Assembly: GCF_000635915.2 (NCBI RefSeq)
Contig: NZ_CP015614.1
Coordinates: 310,001 to 374,000 of the forward strand
Direction: 5' to 3'
DNA from: Brevundimonas naejangsanensis
Lineage (GTDB): Bacteria; Pseudomonadota; Alphaproteobacteria; Caulobacterales; Caulobacteraceae
Length of the DNA: 64,000 nt
Positions 49,628 through 58,828 of the stretch are shown piece by piece (position 1 is the first letter of the stretch; every line of letters begins with the position of its first letter). The position numbers were made by a program, and so were the translations under genes. The notes under the pieces are model-generated. The model saw nothing but the letters and a program-made list of their open reading frames with translations, was not told the origin of the DNA and did not search any database.

Positions 49628-50953
49628 ATGGTTGGACGCAGCCGAGACATGAAGCCGGAACAGGGCAGGGGCGCGCCGCGCGCGCCGGTCGTGGCCGCGC
49701 TCGATCTCGGTCAGTCCAAGGTCGCCTGCTTCATCATGAAGCCCGACGGCGTGCGCCACGCCGACCGCACCATCCGCGTCGCCGGGGCCGGCCACGTCCA
49801 GTCGCGCGGCGTCAAGGGCGGGGCCATCGTCAACATGGACGAAACCGCGCAGGCCATCGGCCACGCCGTCGAACGCGCCGAGCGCGCGGCGGGGGCCCCG
49901 GTCTCCGGCGTCGTCGTCACCACGGCTATCGGCCAGATGGCCAGCCACCGGGTGCAGGCGCGCGTGTCCCTCGGCTCCCATCCGATCAGCGACGCCGACC
50001 TGGCCCGCGCCATCGGCATGGCCCTGGCCCAGATCCGCCTGCCGAACCGGCGCCCGATCCACGTCCTGCCCATCGCCTGGTCGGTGGACGGGGCGCGCGG
50101 CGTGCACGATCCGCGCGCCATGCGCGGCGGCTCGCTCGGGCTCGACCTGCTGGTCGTCTCCATGTCCGAGGGCTCGTTCAACGCCCTCAGCCACTGCCTC
50201 GAACTGGCCCACCTGGACCTGCAGGGCGTGGCCGCCGCGCCCGTCGTCTCCTCCCTGGCCGCGCTGGAAGAGGATGAGATGGAGCTGGGCGCCCTGTGCA
50301 TCGACATGGGCGGCGGCTCGACCTCGGCGGCGGTCTGGGGCGGACGCTCCCTGCTGCATATCGAAAGCCTGAACGTCGGCGGCGACCATGTGACCGCCGA
50401 CATCGCGCGCGGCCTCTCCACCTCGCGCGTCGGCGCCGAGCGCCTGAAGACCCTGCACGGCTCGGCCATGGCCAGCGCCAACGAAGACCGCGAAATGCTG
50501 GAAGCCCCGCCGCGCGGCGAGGACGCCTCGGCCGGCCCGGTCATCGTCCCGCGCGCCATGCTCAAGACCGTCATCGCCCCGCGCGTCGAAGAGACGCTGG
50601 AGCTGCTGCGCGACCGCCTGAAGCACGCCGGCATGGGCCTGGAGCCCGGCGCGGGCCTGGTCCTGACCGGCGGCGCCAGCCAGCTGAATGGCGTGCGCGA
50701 ACTGGCCGTGCGCGTCTTTGACCGCCCCGTGCGCCTGGGCCGCCCGCAACGCGCGCCCCACCTGGCCGACGCCGCCGCTGGCCCGGCCTTCTGCTCGGCC
50801 GCCGGCGTCCTTCTTCGCGCCGCCTACGGCCCGCGCGAGGCGGTCTCCGCCCGCAAGCTGATGTCCCGCCAGATCACCGCCGCCGACGCGCCCAAGGTGC
50901 ACCGCGGCGGCATGGTGGCGCGTGCGGCCGGGTGGCTGCGAGACAACCTGTAG
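49628..50953 (+). CDS. ftsA: Cell division protein FtsA
   Basis: A 441-residue actin-fold ATPase that anchors FtsZ to the membrane. ATP-binding segments are AALDLGQSKVACFIM, CIDMGGGSTSAAVW and LVLTGGASQLNGV. The SHS2-like 1C domain lies at about 95-175. The C-terminus (MVARAAGWLRDNL) is the amphipathic membrane-targeting helix. ftsZ is normally the next gene, but here 3.9 kb with a TonB receptor gene separates them. Confidence 0.95.
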   Translation: MVGRSRDMKPEQGRGAPRAPVVAALDLGQSKVACFIMKPDGVRHADRTIRVAGAGHVQSRGVKGGAIVNMDETAQAIGHAVERAERAAGAPVSGVVVTTAIGQMASHRVQARVSLGSHPISDADLARAIGMALAQIRLPNRRPIHVLPIAWSVDGARGVHDPRAMRGGSLGLDLLVVSMSEGSFNALSHCLELAHLDLQGVAAAPVVSSLAALEEDEMELGALCIDMGGGSTSAAVWGGRSLLHIESLNVGGDHVTADIARGLSTSRVGAERLKTLHGSAMASANEDREMLEAPPRGEDASAGPVIVPRAMLKTVIAPRVEETLELLRDRLKHAGMGLEPGAGLVLTGGASQLNGVRELAVRVFDRPVRLGRPQRAPHLADAAAGPAFCSAAGVLLRAAYGPREAVSARKLMSRQITAADAPKVHRGGMVARAAGWLRDNL

Positions 50954-51307
50954 GGCGTCGATCCAGCCGCGCGGAATACGCTGCTGCGACGTTTCGAGTT
51001 TGAGCGCCGCCGCATATGTGCAGGCAGGGCTCAACCGCGAGCCGGGTTTCGCGCCGGCTTCAGCGAAGCTCTGCGGCGCGGCGCTTGGATCAATGCCGAA
51101 AATAGAAGTTCGCTGAGCGGCTGTGGGCGCGACTCGTGCGCTCCCAACTGAGGCGGGGTTGTGGCCGTATTGTTACACGAACGACGTTTATCGGCCCCAT
51201 TCGAGACACAAAGCTTGCTTGGCCGGCGCTATTGGTTAGACCCAAGCTAACAGGGTCCTTGAGTTCGCTTCGGGCGCTTTGAGTTTAACAAGGTTGGGGC
51301 ACATCCA
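50954..51307 (+). other. Intergenic region upstream of the TonB-dependent receptor
   Basis: About 350 bp with no supported gene. From 51160 the sequence is AT-richer and probably holds the receptor promoter, though no clear -35/-10 pair was assigned. No terminator was seen after ftsA and no palindromic repeat of families A-E. Confidence 0.5.
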
Positions 51308-54300
51308 ATGCAAATGAACCGCAGACATCTTTTTGGGACGACCGTCCTTGCGGGCGTCGTGGCGCTTTCCGCGCCGGCGCTGGCGCAGTCGACGCAGCCT
51401 GATGAGCAGGTGTCCCAGGTCGAAGAGATTGTCGTCACGGGCTCGCGTATTCGCCGCGATCCGACCACCTCGCCGACTCCGCTGATCCAAGTTCAGCGCG
51501 AGCAGCTGCTGGAAAGCGGCCAGTCGACCATGATCGACTACCTGGCCACTATTCCTGCTCTGTCGAACTCGGTGGTGCCCTCTGATACGACGGGCTCCGG
51601 TCTGGGCGATGGCGGCCTGTCGCTGCCGAACCTGCGTTCGCTCGGTTCGGGCCGCACCTTGACCCTCGTTGACGGTCGCCGGCATGTCGGCTCCAACGGC
51701 GGTTCTCTGGCGGTCGACGTTGACACCATCCCGCGCCTTCTGATTCAGAACATCGAGATCATCACCGGCGGCGCTGCGTCCGTTTACGGCGCTGATGCCG
51801 TGTCGGGCGTGCTGAACTTCAATCTTCGCAAAGACTACGAAGGGGCCGAGATCGACGCCAACTACGGCATGATCAACGATGGCGGCGAGGCGAACCAACG
51901 CGTCTCTGCGCTGATCGGCAAAAACTTCTTCGACGACCGCCTGAACGTCTATGCGTTTGGCGAGTACGAGAAGGCGGACGAAGTACGCGCAGCGGATGTG
52001 GACTGGCTCCGTGGCTCGACAGCGCTCGTTTCGACCGACGCCGACCCGGTGGCGCGACCCTTCGACGGTGTCATCGATTCGACCCTGTTCTCCAACCTTC
52101 GCACCATGCAACGGCTGCGCTGGGGCGTCGTGAACCTGGCCAACAACCGCGCCGCCAGCCCCACCAATGACCCGGACACGAGCTATTTCAGCTGCGGCGT
52201 TGTGGGCTCCGCCGTGCCGACGGCGAACTACAACAACACCAACTGCACCCAACTCGCTCAGGGCAAGTCCTGGGTGTTCAACGGCGATGGCTCGGCGAGG
52301 CTTGCGGACTTCGGAACGCGCGTCGGGACGGGTCTGTCGCCAGTCTACAACGTCGGCGGCGATGGCGAACTGGCCTCGGAATACGCCAACTACACCTTCT
52401 TCCCGCGGTCCGAAGCGAAGCGGTTCCAGGTTGGGGCTAACTTCCGTTTGACGGAAAGCATCCTGGCTCGGTTCGAAGCGAAGCGCGTCGAGGAAGAGAC
52501 CTTTGACGAAGGGCAACCCACCTTCTTCGACATCTTCATCTCAGACCGCACGGCCGCTAACCGGCTGTCGACCATCCGCGCGACCAGCGCCTTCGACATT
52601 CGTCTGAGCGACAACGCCTTTATCCCGGAAAATCTGCGGCAGGCGATCCTCAACAACCGGATCGACATCTATTCGCAGCCCACCGCCACGGAACCGGGTC
52701 AACTGCTCGGCACTGCGGCGGCGCCCTACGCCCGCTCGGCGCTGCGCGGCCCGGATCGCAGCCAGCTCAACACGCGCGATTTGACGCGTTATGTGGCCTC
52801 GGTGGAAGGGCGCTTCGACAACTTCCTGTTCGTCAAGGACGGTAGCTGGGACATCGGCTACACCTACGGCGAGGTCGAGGTCGCAAACCGTGAACGCGGC
52901 GTCGATGTCGAGCGCATGGCGTTCGCGGCGGACGCCGTGCGTGACACGGCGGGCCTGCTCGGCACGCCGGGCGGTATTGTCTGCCGCTCGACCTTGCTCG
53001 CCAAGCAGGGCGTCCCGATGGGACAACTCGGCGACCTGGTGCGTGGCGGTGACGTTCGCAGCTCCGAAGCCGGTCGCGCTGCAATCGAGCAGTGCAAGCC
53101 GTTGAATATCTTCGGTGTTGGCCAGCAGAGCCAGGAAGCTCTGGACTACCTCTACGCTGAAGTCGGCACGACCGATCGTAATGAGCAGGAGCAACTGCTG
53201 GGCTCGTTCTCGGGCCAGTTGTGGGACTTCTGGGGCGCTGGCCGCATCGGCATGGCCATCGGCGCCGAGCATCGGCGTGAATTCACCGAAGGCACGGGCC
53301 GCGATCGTGAGTTCGGTGACCGTCTGTTGTTCCTGAACAGCGGTCCTGATCAGGAGCCGGTGGAATACGAGAGCGACGAGATCTTCGGCGAAATCTCTAT
53401 CCCCCTGTTCCGCGACAGCTTCCTTGGCCAATTTGCCGAGCTGAGCGGTTCGTACCGTTACTTCGATTACAGCCATATCGGCACGGGTGACGTCTATGGC
53501 GTCAACCTCGTCTATCGTCCCATCCAGGACATCGCCTTCAAGACGAGCTTCAATACCTCTCTGCGCGCTCCGACCCTGTCGGAAGTGTATGGTCCTTTTT
53601 CGCAGACGTTCTCGTTCTTTGGTTCGAACGATCCCTGCACCACGTCCAACATCAATGCCGCCGCGAATGCCGAGTATCGTGCGAACCGGATCAAGAACTG
53701 TACCGCTCTGGCCGCTCAGCAGGGTCTCACGTTCGACTTCGCCGGTGACACGCCGGGAACCACGGACGATTTCGGTCGCCTTTACTCCACGTCCAGCATC
53801 TCGGGCGTGAGTGGCGGGAACCCGAATCTGGAACCCGAAGAGTCCGACTCGTTCACCTTCTCGGTCGTGCTCCAGCCGCGCTTCATTCCGAACTTCAGCC
53901 TCGTTCTCGACTATTACGAGATCGAACTGACCAACGTCATCGCCTCCGTGTCGGCGCAGACGCTGGCTGAAAACTGCGTCAACGGGCCGACGCTCAATGA
54001 GGGAGCTTGCTCGTTCATCTTCCGCAACAATCCTGATGTCCCGTTTGGGGTTGGCGCGCCCAGCAGCGATCCGGTCGGCGGTTACATCGAAAGCTCGATC
54101 AACTACGCCAAGCGCACCACGCGCGGTCTGGACTTCACGGCCAACTATTCGGTCGACATGGAAGAGATGTTCGGCTTGAACGTGGGTCGACTGGACTACC
54201 GTTTGGGCGGGACCTGGTTGATCGAGCAGAAGCAGTTCAACAACTCCCAAGATCCCAACGACTATACAGGCCTGGATTCGACGCTGCGGTATCCTCGCGT

Positions 54301-54628
54301 TCGCATGACGTCGTCGCTGACGTATCGTCCGACCTCCAAGTGGAGCCTGAACTGGACGATGGACTGGCAGACGGCCCAGGACATCTCGCAGATGCGTACT
54401 TTCGTGGCGAATGCGGACGCGCGACTGGTGCAGTATATGAACACTGGCAACTTCGCCCGTCATGACTTCACGGTTCGCTACAACGTTACGGAGGACGTCT
54501 CGATCCGCGCAGGCGTCACCAACGCGTTTGATGCCGAGCAGGCTAAGTGGCTGGGCTTCACCATGTACCCGAACTTCGATCCGTGGGGCACGCGCTACCA
54601 CATCGGGGTGAACTGGAAGGCGTGGTAA
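51308..54628 (+). CDS. TonB-dependent outer-membrane receptor (1,106 residues)
   Basis: Large receptor with a signal peptide bearing a twin-arginine-like RRHLFG and cleavage near ALAQS. The plug domain starts EEIVVTGSRIRRDPTTSPTP, followed by LVDGRRHVGS, EIITGGAASVYGADAVSGVLN. A 22-strand barrel should fill the rest, and the chain ends with a terminal aromatic, NWKAW. The type is common in Caulobacter and sphingomonads and imports oligosaccharides, peptides or siderophores using TonB energy. The substrate is not evident. Codon use is less GC-rich than its dcw neighbours. It interrupts ftsA-ftsZ and has its own terminator. An ATG two codons later is an alternative start. Confidence 0.95.
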   Translation: MQMNRRHLFGTTVLAGVVALSAPALAQSTQPDEQVSQVEEIVVTGSRIRRDPTTSPTPLIQVQREQLLESGQSTMIDYLATIPALSNSVVPSDTTGSGLGDGGLSLPNLRSLGSGRTLTLVDGRRHVGSNGGSLAVDVDTIPRLLIQNIEIITGGAASVYGADAVSGVLNFNLRKDYEGAEIDANYGMINDGGEANQRVSALIGKNFFDDRLNVYAFGEYEKADEVRAADVDWLRGSTALVSTDADPVARPFDGVIDSTLFSNLRTMQRLRWGVVNLANNRAASPTNDPDTSYFSCGVVGSAVPTANYNNTNCTQLAQGKSWVFNGDGSARLADFGTRVGTGLSPVYNVGGDGELASEYANYTFFPRSEAKRFQVGANFRLTESILARFEAKRVEEETFDEGQPTFFDIFISDRTAANRLSTIRATSAFDIRLSDNAFIPENLRQAILNNRIDIYSQPTATEPGQLLGTAAAPYARSALRGPDRSQLNTRDLTRYVASVEGRFDNFLFVKDGSWDIGYTYGEVEVANRERGVDVERMAFAADAVRDTAGLLGTPGGIVCRSTLLAKQGVPMGQLGDLVRGGDVRSSEAGRAAIEQCKPLNIFGVGQQSQEALDYLYAEVGTTDRNEQEQLLGSFSGQLWDFWGAGRIGMAIGAEHRREFTEGTGRDREFGDRLLFLNSGPDQEPVEYESDEIFGEISIPLFRDSFLGQFAELSGSYRYFDYSHIGTGDVYGVNLVYRPIQDIAFKTSFNTSLRAPTLSEVYGPFSQTFSFFGSNDPCTTSNINAAANAEYRANRIKNCTALAAQQGLTFDFAGDTPGTTDDFGRLYSTSSISGVSGGNPNLEPEESDSFTFSVVLQPRFIPNFSLVLDYYEIELTNVIASVSAQTLAENCVNGPTLNEGACSFIFRNNPDVPFGVGAPSSDPVGGYIESSINYAKRTTRGLDFTANYSVDMEEMFGLNVGRLDYRLGGTWLIEQKQFNNSQDPNDYTGLDSTLRYPRVRMTSSLTYRPTSKWSLNWTMDWQTAQDISQMRTFVANADARLVQYMNTGNFARHDFTVRYNVTEDVSIRAGVTNAFDAEQAKWLGFTMYPNFDPWGTRYHIGVNWKAW

Positions 54629-54656
54629 CAACGACTAGTTACTGAAGCTAAGCGGA

Positions 54657-54681
54657 GGGCGGCTCAATCGAGCCGCCCTTT
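54657..54681 (+). terminator. Terminator of the TonB-dependent receptor gene
   Basis: The stem GGGCGGCTC (54657-54665) pairs with GAGCCGCCC (54670-54678), followed by TTT, 28 bp after the stop codon. It suggests ftsZ is transcribed from its own promoter. Confidence 0.85.
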
Positions 54682-54740
54682 CGTTGTAATGCCGGCGGTA
54701 TTTTGTGGCTAAGCTAGGGAAATCGCCTGCCATTTCCTCC

Positions 54741-54816
54741 GACTCACGCTACCGAGGGTAACTCTTCGTTAACTCAGACAGGGTTTTCCTTAACGCGCTC
54801 ATAACCAATGCGATTC
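54741..54816 (+). promoter_or_regulatory. ftsZ upstream region with two GANTC sites and TTAA half-sites
   Basis: GACTC at 54741-54745 and GATTC at 54812-54816 lie 131 and 60 bp before the ftsZ start. TTAAC at 54769-54773 and TTAACG at 54790-54795 resemble CtrA half-sites but do not have the TTAA-N7-TTAA spacing. In Caulobacter, ftsZ is controlled by CcrM methylation and CtrA; the same is inferred here. Confidence 0.55.
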
Positions 54817-54871
54817 GGCGGGGATCTCGCGTTGGGGACGAAGGGCAGGGTCCTTAGGTCGGAATTACATA

Positions 54872-56476
54872 ATGTCTCTCTCGCTGGTCAGGCCGGAAGC
54901 CACGGAATTGAAGCCCCGCATCGTCGTGTTCGGCGTGGGCGGAGCCGGCGGCAACGCCGTCAACAACATGATCGACTCCGGCCTCGAGGGGGTGGAGTTC
55001 GTCGTCGCCAATACTGACGCCCAACATCTGAGCTTCGCCAAGACCGACCGTCGCATCCAGCTGGGCGAGACCATCACCCAAGGCCTGGGCGCGGGCGCCC
55101 ACCCCGAGGTCGGCATGAACGCCGCCGAGGAAAGCGCCGATGAGATCCACGCGCACCTGGAAGGCGCGCACATGGTCTTCATCACCTGCGGCATGGGCGG
55201 CGGCACCGGCACCGGCGCGGCGCCGGTCATCGCCAAATGCGCGCGCGATCGCGGCATCCTGACCGTCGGCGTGGTGACCAAGCCCTTCACCTTCGAAGGC
55301 CGCCACCGGATGCGCCTGGCTGACGCTGGCGTGGCCGAGCTGCAGCGCTACGTCGACACCCTGATCGTCATCCCGAACCAGAACCTGTTCCGGGTCGCCA
55401 ACGAGCGCACCACCTTCTCCGACGCCTTCGGCATGGCCGACCAGGTGCTGCACTCGGGCGTGCGTTCGATCACCGACCTGATGATCCTGCCGGGCCTGAT
55501 CAACCTGGACTTCGCCGACGTCCGCGCCGTGATGAGCGAGATGGGGAAGGCCATGATGGGCACGGGCGAGGCCACGGGCGACGACCGCGCCCTGCTGGCG
55601 GCCCAGAACGCCATCGCCAACCCCCTGCTGGACGAAACCAGCCTGAAGGGCGCCAAGGCCGTGCTGGTGAACATCACCGGCGGCATGGACATGACCCTGC
55701 TGGAAGTCGACGAGGCCGCCAACGCCATCGCCGGCGAAGTGGACGGCGACGCCAACATCATCTTCGGCGCCGCCTTCGACCCGGCCCTGGACGGCAAGAT
55801 CCGCGTTTCGGTCGTGGCGACCGGCATGGACGAGGCTGTCATTCAGCAGATCGAGCCGCAAGGCCAGACGTTCAGCCGTACGGGCGCGCCGTCGGCGGCT
55901 GCGCCGCGTCAGCCGGAGGTCCGCATCGACCCGGTGCGCGACGCCGCGCCGCAACCCGCGCCGGCTCCGACCTATGAAGCCCCGGCCGCACGCGCGCCTG
56001 AGCCTCGGATCGAAGCCAAGCCCGAGCCCGTGATCCACGACGCGCCGCGCAACCTGGAGCCGATCGTCGATCCGTGGGTCGAGGAATACGAGCAGGGCGG
56101 CGGCCGCGGCCAGACCGCAGCCTCGTCGGAACAGGGCGACCTCTATTTCGACCGCGCCCCCCAGCGTCAGCAGCCTGCGCCGCAGCAACCGGCCCAGCAC
56201 TCGACCCAGCGTCCGGCCGCCCGGCACGAAGAGCCTGCCGAAGAGCCCTTCTATGACGAGCGCGATCACCGCCGCAGCGGCTGGAGCCTGTTCGGTCGCA
56301 AGCGCCAGCAGTCGCAGCAGCAGCCCTCCTACGCGCCGCCGCCGTCGTCGAACCGCACGACCCAGCAGCTGCGTCAGACCCAGTCGATTCAGCCGCAGCA
56401 TCAGGACCCGCAACTGGGCCAGAGCGAAGACGACGACCTGGAGATTCCCTCCTTTCTTCGCCGCCTCGCGAACTGA
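54872..56476 (+). CDS. ftsZ: Cell division protein FtsZ
   Basis: A 534-residue tubulin-like GTPase forming the Z-ring. GTP-binding [13 protein letters not shown] starts at residue 21, the tubulin signature GGGTGTG is at 109-115, and the T7 loop lies at [11 protein letters not shown]. After about residue 330 comes a long disordered linker rich in Pro, Gln, Ala and Arg (about 180 residues), as in Caulobacter relatives. The chain ends with the conserved C-terminal peptide [14 protein letters not shown], which binds FtsA. Confidence 0.97.
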   Translation: MSLSLVRPEATELKPRIVVFGVGGAGGNAVNNMIDSGLEGVEFVVANTDAQHLSFAKTDRRIQLGETITQGLGAGAHPEVGMNAAEESADEIHAHLEGAHMVFITCGMGGGTGTGAAPVIAKCARDRGILTVGVVTKPFTFEGRHRMRLADAGVAELQRYVDTLIVIPNQNLFRVANERTTFSDAFGMADQVLHSGVRSITDLMILPGLINLDFADVRAVMSEMGKAMMGTGEATGDDRALLAAQNAIANPLLDETSLKGAKAVLVNITGGMDMTLLEVDEAANAIAGEVDGDANIIFGAAFDPALDGKIRVSVVATGMDEAVIQQIEPQGQTFSRTGAPSAAAPRQPEVRIDPVRDAAPQPAPAPTYEAPAARAPEPRIEAKPEPVIHDAPRNLEPIVDPWVEEYEQGGGRGQTAASSEQGDLYFDRAPQRQQPAPQQPAQHSTQRPAARHEEPAEEPFYDERDHRRSGWSLFGRKRQQSQQQPSYAPPPSSNRTTQQLRQTQSIQPQHQDPQLGQSEDDDLEIPSFLRRLAN

Positions 56477-56505
56477 CCGCCCTAAACGGCCCTAAAGTCT
56501 AGAAG

Positions 56506-56534
56506 CGCCCCGGAGCTGGTCTCCGGGGCGTTTT
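56506..56534 (+). terminator. Terminator after ftsZ
   Basis: The stem CGCCCCGGAG (56506-56515) pairs with CTCCGGGGCG (56521-56530) around CTGGT, followed by TTTT. It separates ftsZ from lpxC. Confidence 0.93.
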
Positions 56535-56702
56535 GCTTGGGCGAGCGGCCCCGCGGCGGGCGCGCCGGCCGGTGTCTCGATCGTAACCAAAGCGAAACAA
56601 TCCGAAACCCGACTTTCATTTCGGGCTTGAGCCCCCAGGCGTAAACGACGGGTGAGGCGAAGACCGTCCAGCGGGGCGGGTCGCGCAACAGAGAGCTTCC
56701 GA

Positions 56703-57602
56703 GTGACGGTCCGCAACGACCAGTACGAACAGACTATCGTCGCCCCGGCCATCTGCGCCGGCGTCGGCGTGCACACCGGCCGCCGCGTGCGTCTGGTCGT
56801 GCGCCCGGCAGCGCCCGGCCACGGTATCGTCTTCGTGCGCACCGATGTGACCGACCGCGACAACCGCATCCCCGTCTCGGGCGAAGCCGTCGTGGACGCG
56901 CGCCTGAACACCATGATCGAGAATGCGGCGGGCGTGCGCCTGTCGACGATCGAACACCTGATGGCCGCCCTGGCCGCTCTTGGCGTCTCCAACGCCGTGA
57001 TCGAGGTGGACGGGCCGGAGCTGCCGATCCTGGACGGCTCGGCGCTGCCGTTCGTGCAACTGCTGGACCGCGCCGGCTTCCGCCGTCAAGAGGCGCCGCA
57101 GACCTATATCGAGATCCTGAAAGCCGTCCGGGTGGAGGAGGGCGACAAGTCCGCCGTCCTGTTGCCGTGCGACCGCTATGAGATGCGCTTCGAGATCGAC
57201 TTCCCCACGCCGGTCATCGGCAATCAGGTGGTGGATTTCGTCGTGGACGAGGCGACCTTCCGCTCGGACATCATGGCCGCCCGCACCTTCGGCTTCGCTC
57301 ATGAGGTCGAGGCCCTGCGTCAGGCGGGTCTGGCTCGCGGGGGGTCGCTGGAGAACGCCGTGGTCATCGACGGCGACCAGATCCTGAACCCCGGCGGTCT
57401 GCGCATGGAACGCGAGTTCGTGCGTCACAAGGCGCTGGACGCCATCGGCGACCTTTATGTCCTCGGCGCCCCCCTGCTGGGTCGCTACGAAGGCGTCAAG
57501 GCGGGGCACGCCCTGAACAACAAGCTGGTCCGCGCCTTGCTGGCCCAGCCGAACGCCTGGCGCGAGACGACGCGCGTGCCTGATATGGCGATGGCGGGGT
57601 AG
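56703..57602 (+). CDS. lpxC: UDP-3-O-acyl-N-acetylglucosamine deacetylase
   Basis: A 299-residue zinc deacetylase, committed step of lipid A synthesis. Zinc ligands: H85 in STIEHLMAALAAL and the pair in VRHKALDAIGD near residue 245. GPELPILDGSALPFV and GHALNNKLVRALL are also family motifs. I place the start at the GTG 56703, preceded by AGAGAG at 56691-56696; the frame extends 17 codons upstream to 56652. A terminator separates it from ftsZ. Confidence 0.95.
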   Translation: MTVRNDQYEQTIVAPAICAGVGVHTGRRVRLVVRPAAPGHGIVFVRTDVTDRDNRIPVSGEAVVDARLNTMIENAAGVRLSTIEHLMAALAALGVSNAVIEVDGPELPILDGSALPFVQLLDRAGFRRQEAPQTYIEILKAVRVEEGDKSAVLLPCDRYEMRFEIDFPTPVIGNQVVDFVVDEATFRSDIMAARTFGFAHEVEALRQAGLARGGSLENAVVIDGDQILNPGGLRMEREFVRHKALDAIGDLYVLGAPLLGRYEGVKAGHALNNKLVRALLAQPNAWRETTRVPDMAMAG

Positions 57603-57606
57603 GTCT

Positions 57607-57778
57607 CCCTTCTCCCCTTGTGGGAGAAGGCGGCGGGCGGAGCCTGACGGATGAGGGGTGTGATCGCCTCGGCGTCCGGATAGGCGCATCGCTTGCTGTA
57701 GATGATTTCCGAATGTCGCGCTGACACCCCTCATCCGAGCGCCTTCGGCGCCCACCTTCTCCCACAAGGGGAGAAGGG
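57607..57778. repeat. Palindromic repeat, family A, between lpxC and pgeF
   Basis: 172 bp with CCCTTCTCCCC and GGGGAGAAGGG ends; inner arms GACGGATGAGGGGTG and CACCCCTCATCCGAG match the copy at 37985. It fits between the two convergent stop codons, ending directly at the pgeF stop. Confidence 0.93.
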
Positions 57779-58549
57779 TCAGCTTAGCGTGATCGCGGAG
57801 ATCAATCGGCCGAAGTCCGGTTCGGCGGCCAGAAACGCCCGGCGGTTGGAATAGAAGCGCCGTTCGTCCGCCCGCGTGTCGTCGCCGGTCCAGGCGGCCT
57901 CGCCGACGCCGGCCTGTTCCAGTCGCCACAGAACGAAGCCGGGCAGGTCGAACTGTCGTTTGTCTTCGGCCGCGCCCGGGCGGAAGAAGCGTTCGCTGCC
58001 GGGGTCGTGGTGGGCGAAGCGCTCCTGATAGTCGGCGCCGACTTCGTAAGAGCCCTGCGCGATGCAGGGGCCGACAACGGCCACCATGCGCGACGGTTCG
58101 GCGCCCAGGGCCGTCATGGCCTTTACGGTCGAGTGGATGATGCCGCCAAGGGCGCCCTTCCAGCCGGCGTGGGCGGCCCCGATGACGCCTGCTTCGGCGT
58201 CGGCGAACAGGACGGGCGCGCAGTCGGCGGTCAAGACGGTCAGCACCGGACCCTTTACGCCCGCGACCACGGCGTCGCCTTCGGGACGCTCTCCGCCCCA
58301 GCCGCTTTCGGCCACGCGGGCGACGGCGGAGTGGACCTGATAGCAGCCGCACAGGTCATCGGCGGCGCCGCCCATCCATTCGGCCACGCGGCGGCGGTTC
58401 TCGGCGACGCGCGCCGGGTCGTCCTTGGACCCCACCCCGGCGTTCAGCCCGGCGTAGATCCCCTCGGACACGCCGCCCTCGCGGGTGAAGAAGCCGTGGC
58501 GCACCCCGGCCTTGTGGAGTAACGGGTGGGTGACGGGGTTCAGGCTCAT
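57779..58549 (-). CDS. pgeF: Peptidoglycan editing factor PgeF (YfiH/polyphenol oxidase family)
   Basis: A 256-residue cytoplasmic protein of the YfiH/laccase-domain family, which removes wrongly added L-serine from peptidoglycan precursors in E. coli. FFTREGGVSEGIYAGLN at the N-terminus, then CYQVHSA, LTADCAPVLF, AHAGWKGALGGI and GPCIAQGSYEVG, providing the zinc histidines and cysteine. The start at 58549 overlaps the upstream gene's stop by ATGA. It is the last gene of the lgt-midA-HHH-pgeF run. Older annotations call such proteins polyphenol oxidase or laccase. Confidence 0.9.
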   Translation of the reverse strand: MSLNPVTHPLLHKAGVRHGFFTREGGVSEGIYAGLNAGVGSKDDPARVAENRRRVAEWMGGAADDLCGCYQVHSAVARVAESGWGGERPEGDAVVAGVKGPVLTVLTADCAPVLFADAEAGVIGAAHAGWKGALGGIIHSTVKAMTALGAEPSRMVAVVGPCIAQGSYEVGADYQERFAHHDPGSERFFRPGAAEDKRQFDLPGFVLWRLEQAGVGEAAWTGDDTRADERRFYSNRRAFLAAEPDFGRLISAITLS

Positions 58550-58794
58550 GCAGCGCCCTCCAGTTCGAAACGGGCGGCGTCGATGGCGGCCTGAACAGCC
58601 TTGCGGGCCTGAGGGCTGTTCTTCCAGCAGGTGGAGCCGACGCTGGCGGCGGCGCCCGCGCAAACGACGGCTGCGTCCGCCTGGGCCAGACGGGCGAAGC
58701 CGCCGACGCCCAGTTCCTCCAGCCGTTCGATCACCTTGGGGCCCACGCCCTTGGTCGCCAGCAGGATCTGGCGCTCGGTGTCGGTGAAGGTCAT
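58546..58794 (-). CDS. Helix-hairpin-helix protein (Cdd1/pathogenicity-locus-like)
   Basis: An 82-residue protein starting MTFTDTERQILLATKGVGPK. A helix-hairpin-helix, KGVGPKVIERLEELGVGGFARL, is followed by ADAAVVCAGAAASVGSTCWKNSP and a helical end, resembling Cdd1-type small proteins. It probably binds nucleic acid non-specifically, but the role is unknown. The start at 58794 was preferred over one seven codons upstream. It overlaps pgeF by 4 bp. Confidence 0.8.
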   Translation of the reverse strand: MTFTDTERQILLATKGVGPKVIERLEELGVGGFARLAQADAAVVCAGAAASVGSTCWKNSPQARKAVQAAIDAARFELEGAA

Positions 58795-58828
58795 GGCCGT
58801 ATCAGCCTCCATCATCGGGCGGGCCGCG

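Noticed and set aside
50922..51116. Small open frame after ftsA
   Set aside because: It overlaps the ftsA end, has no ribosome-binding site and a composition typical of non-coding high-GC sequence.
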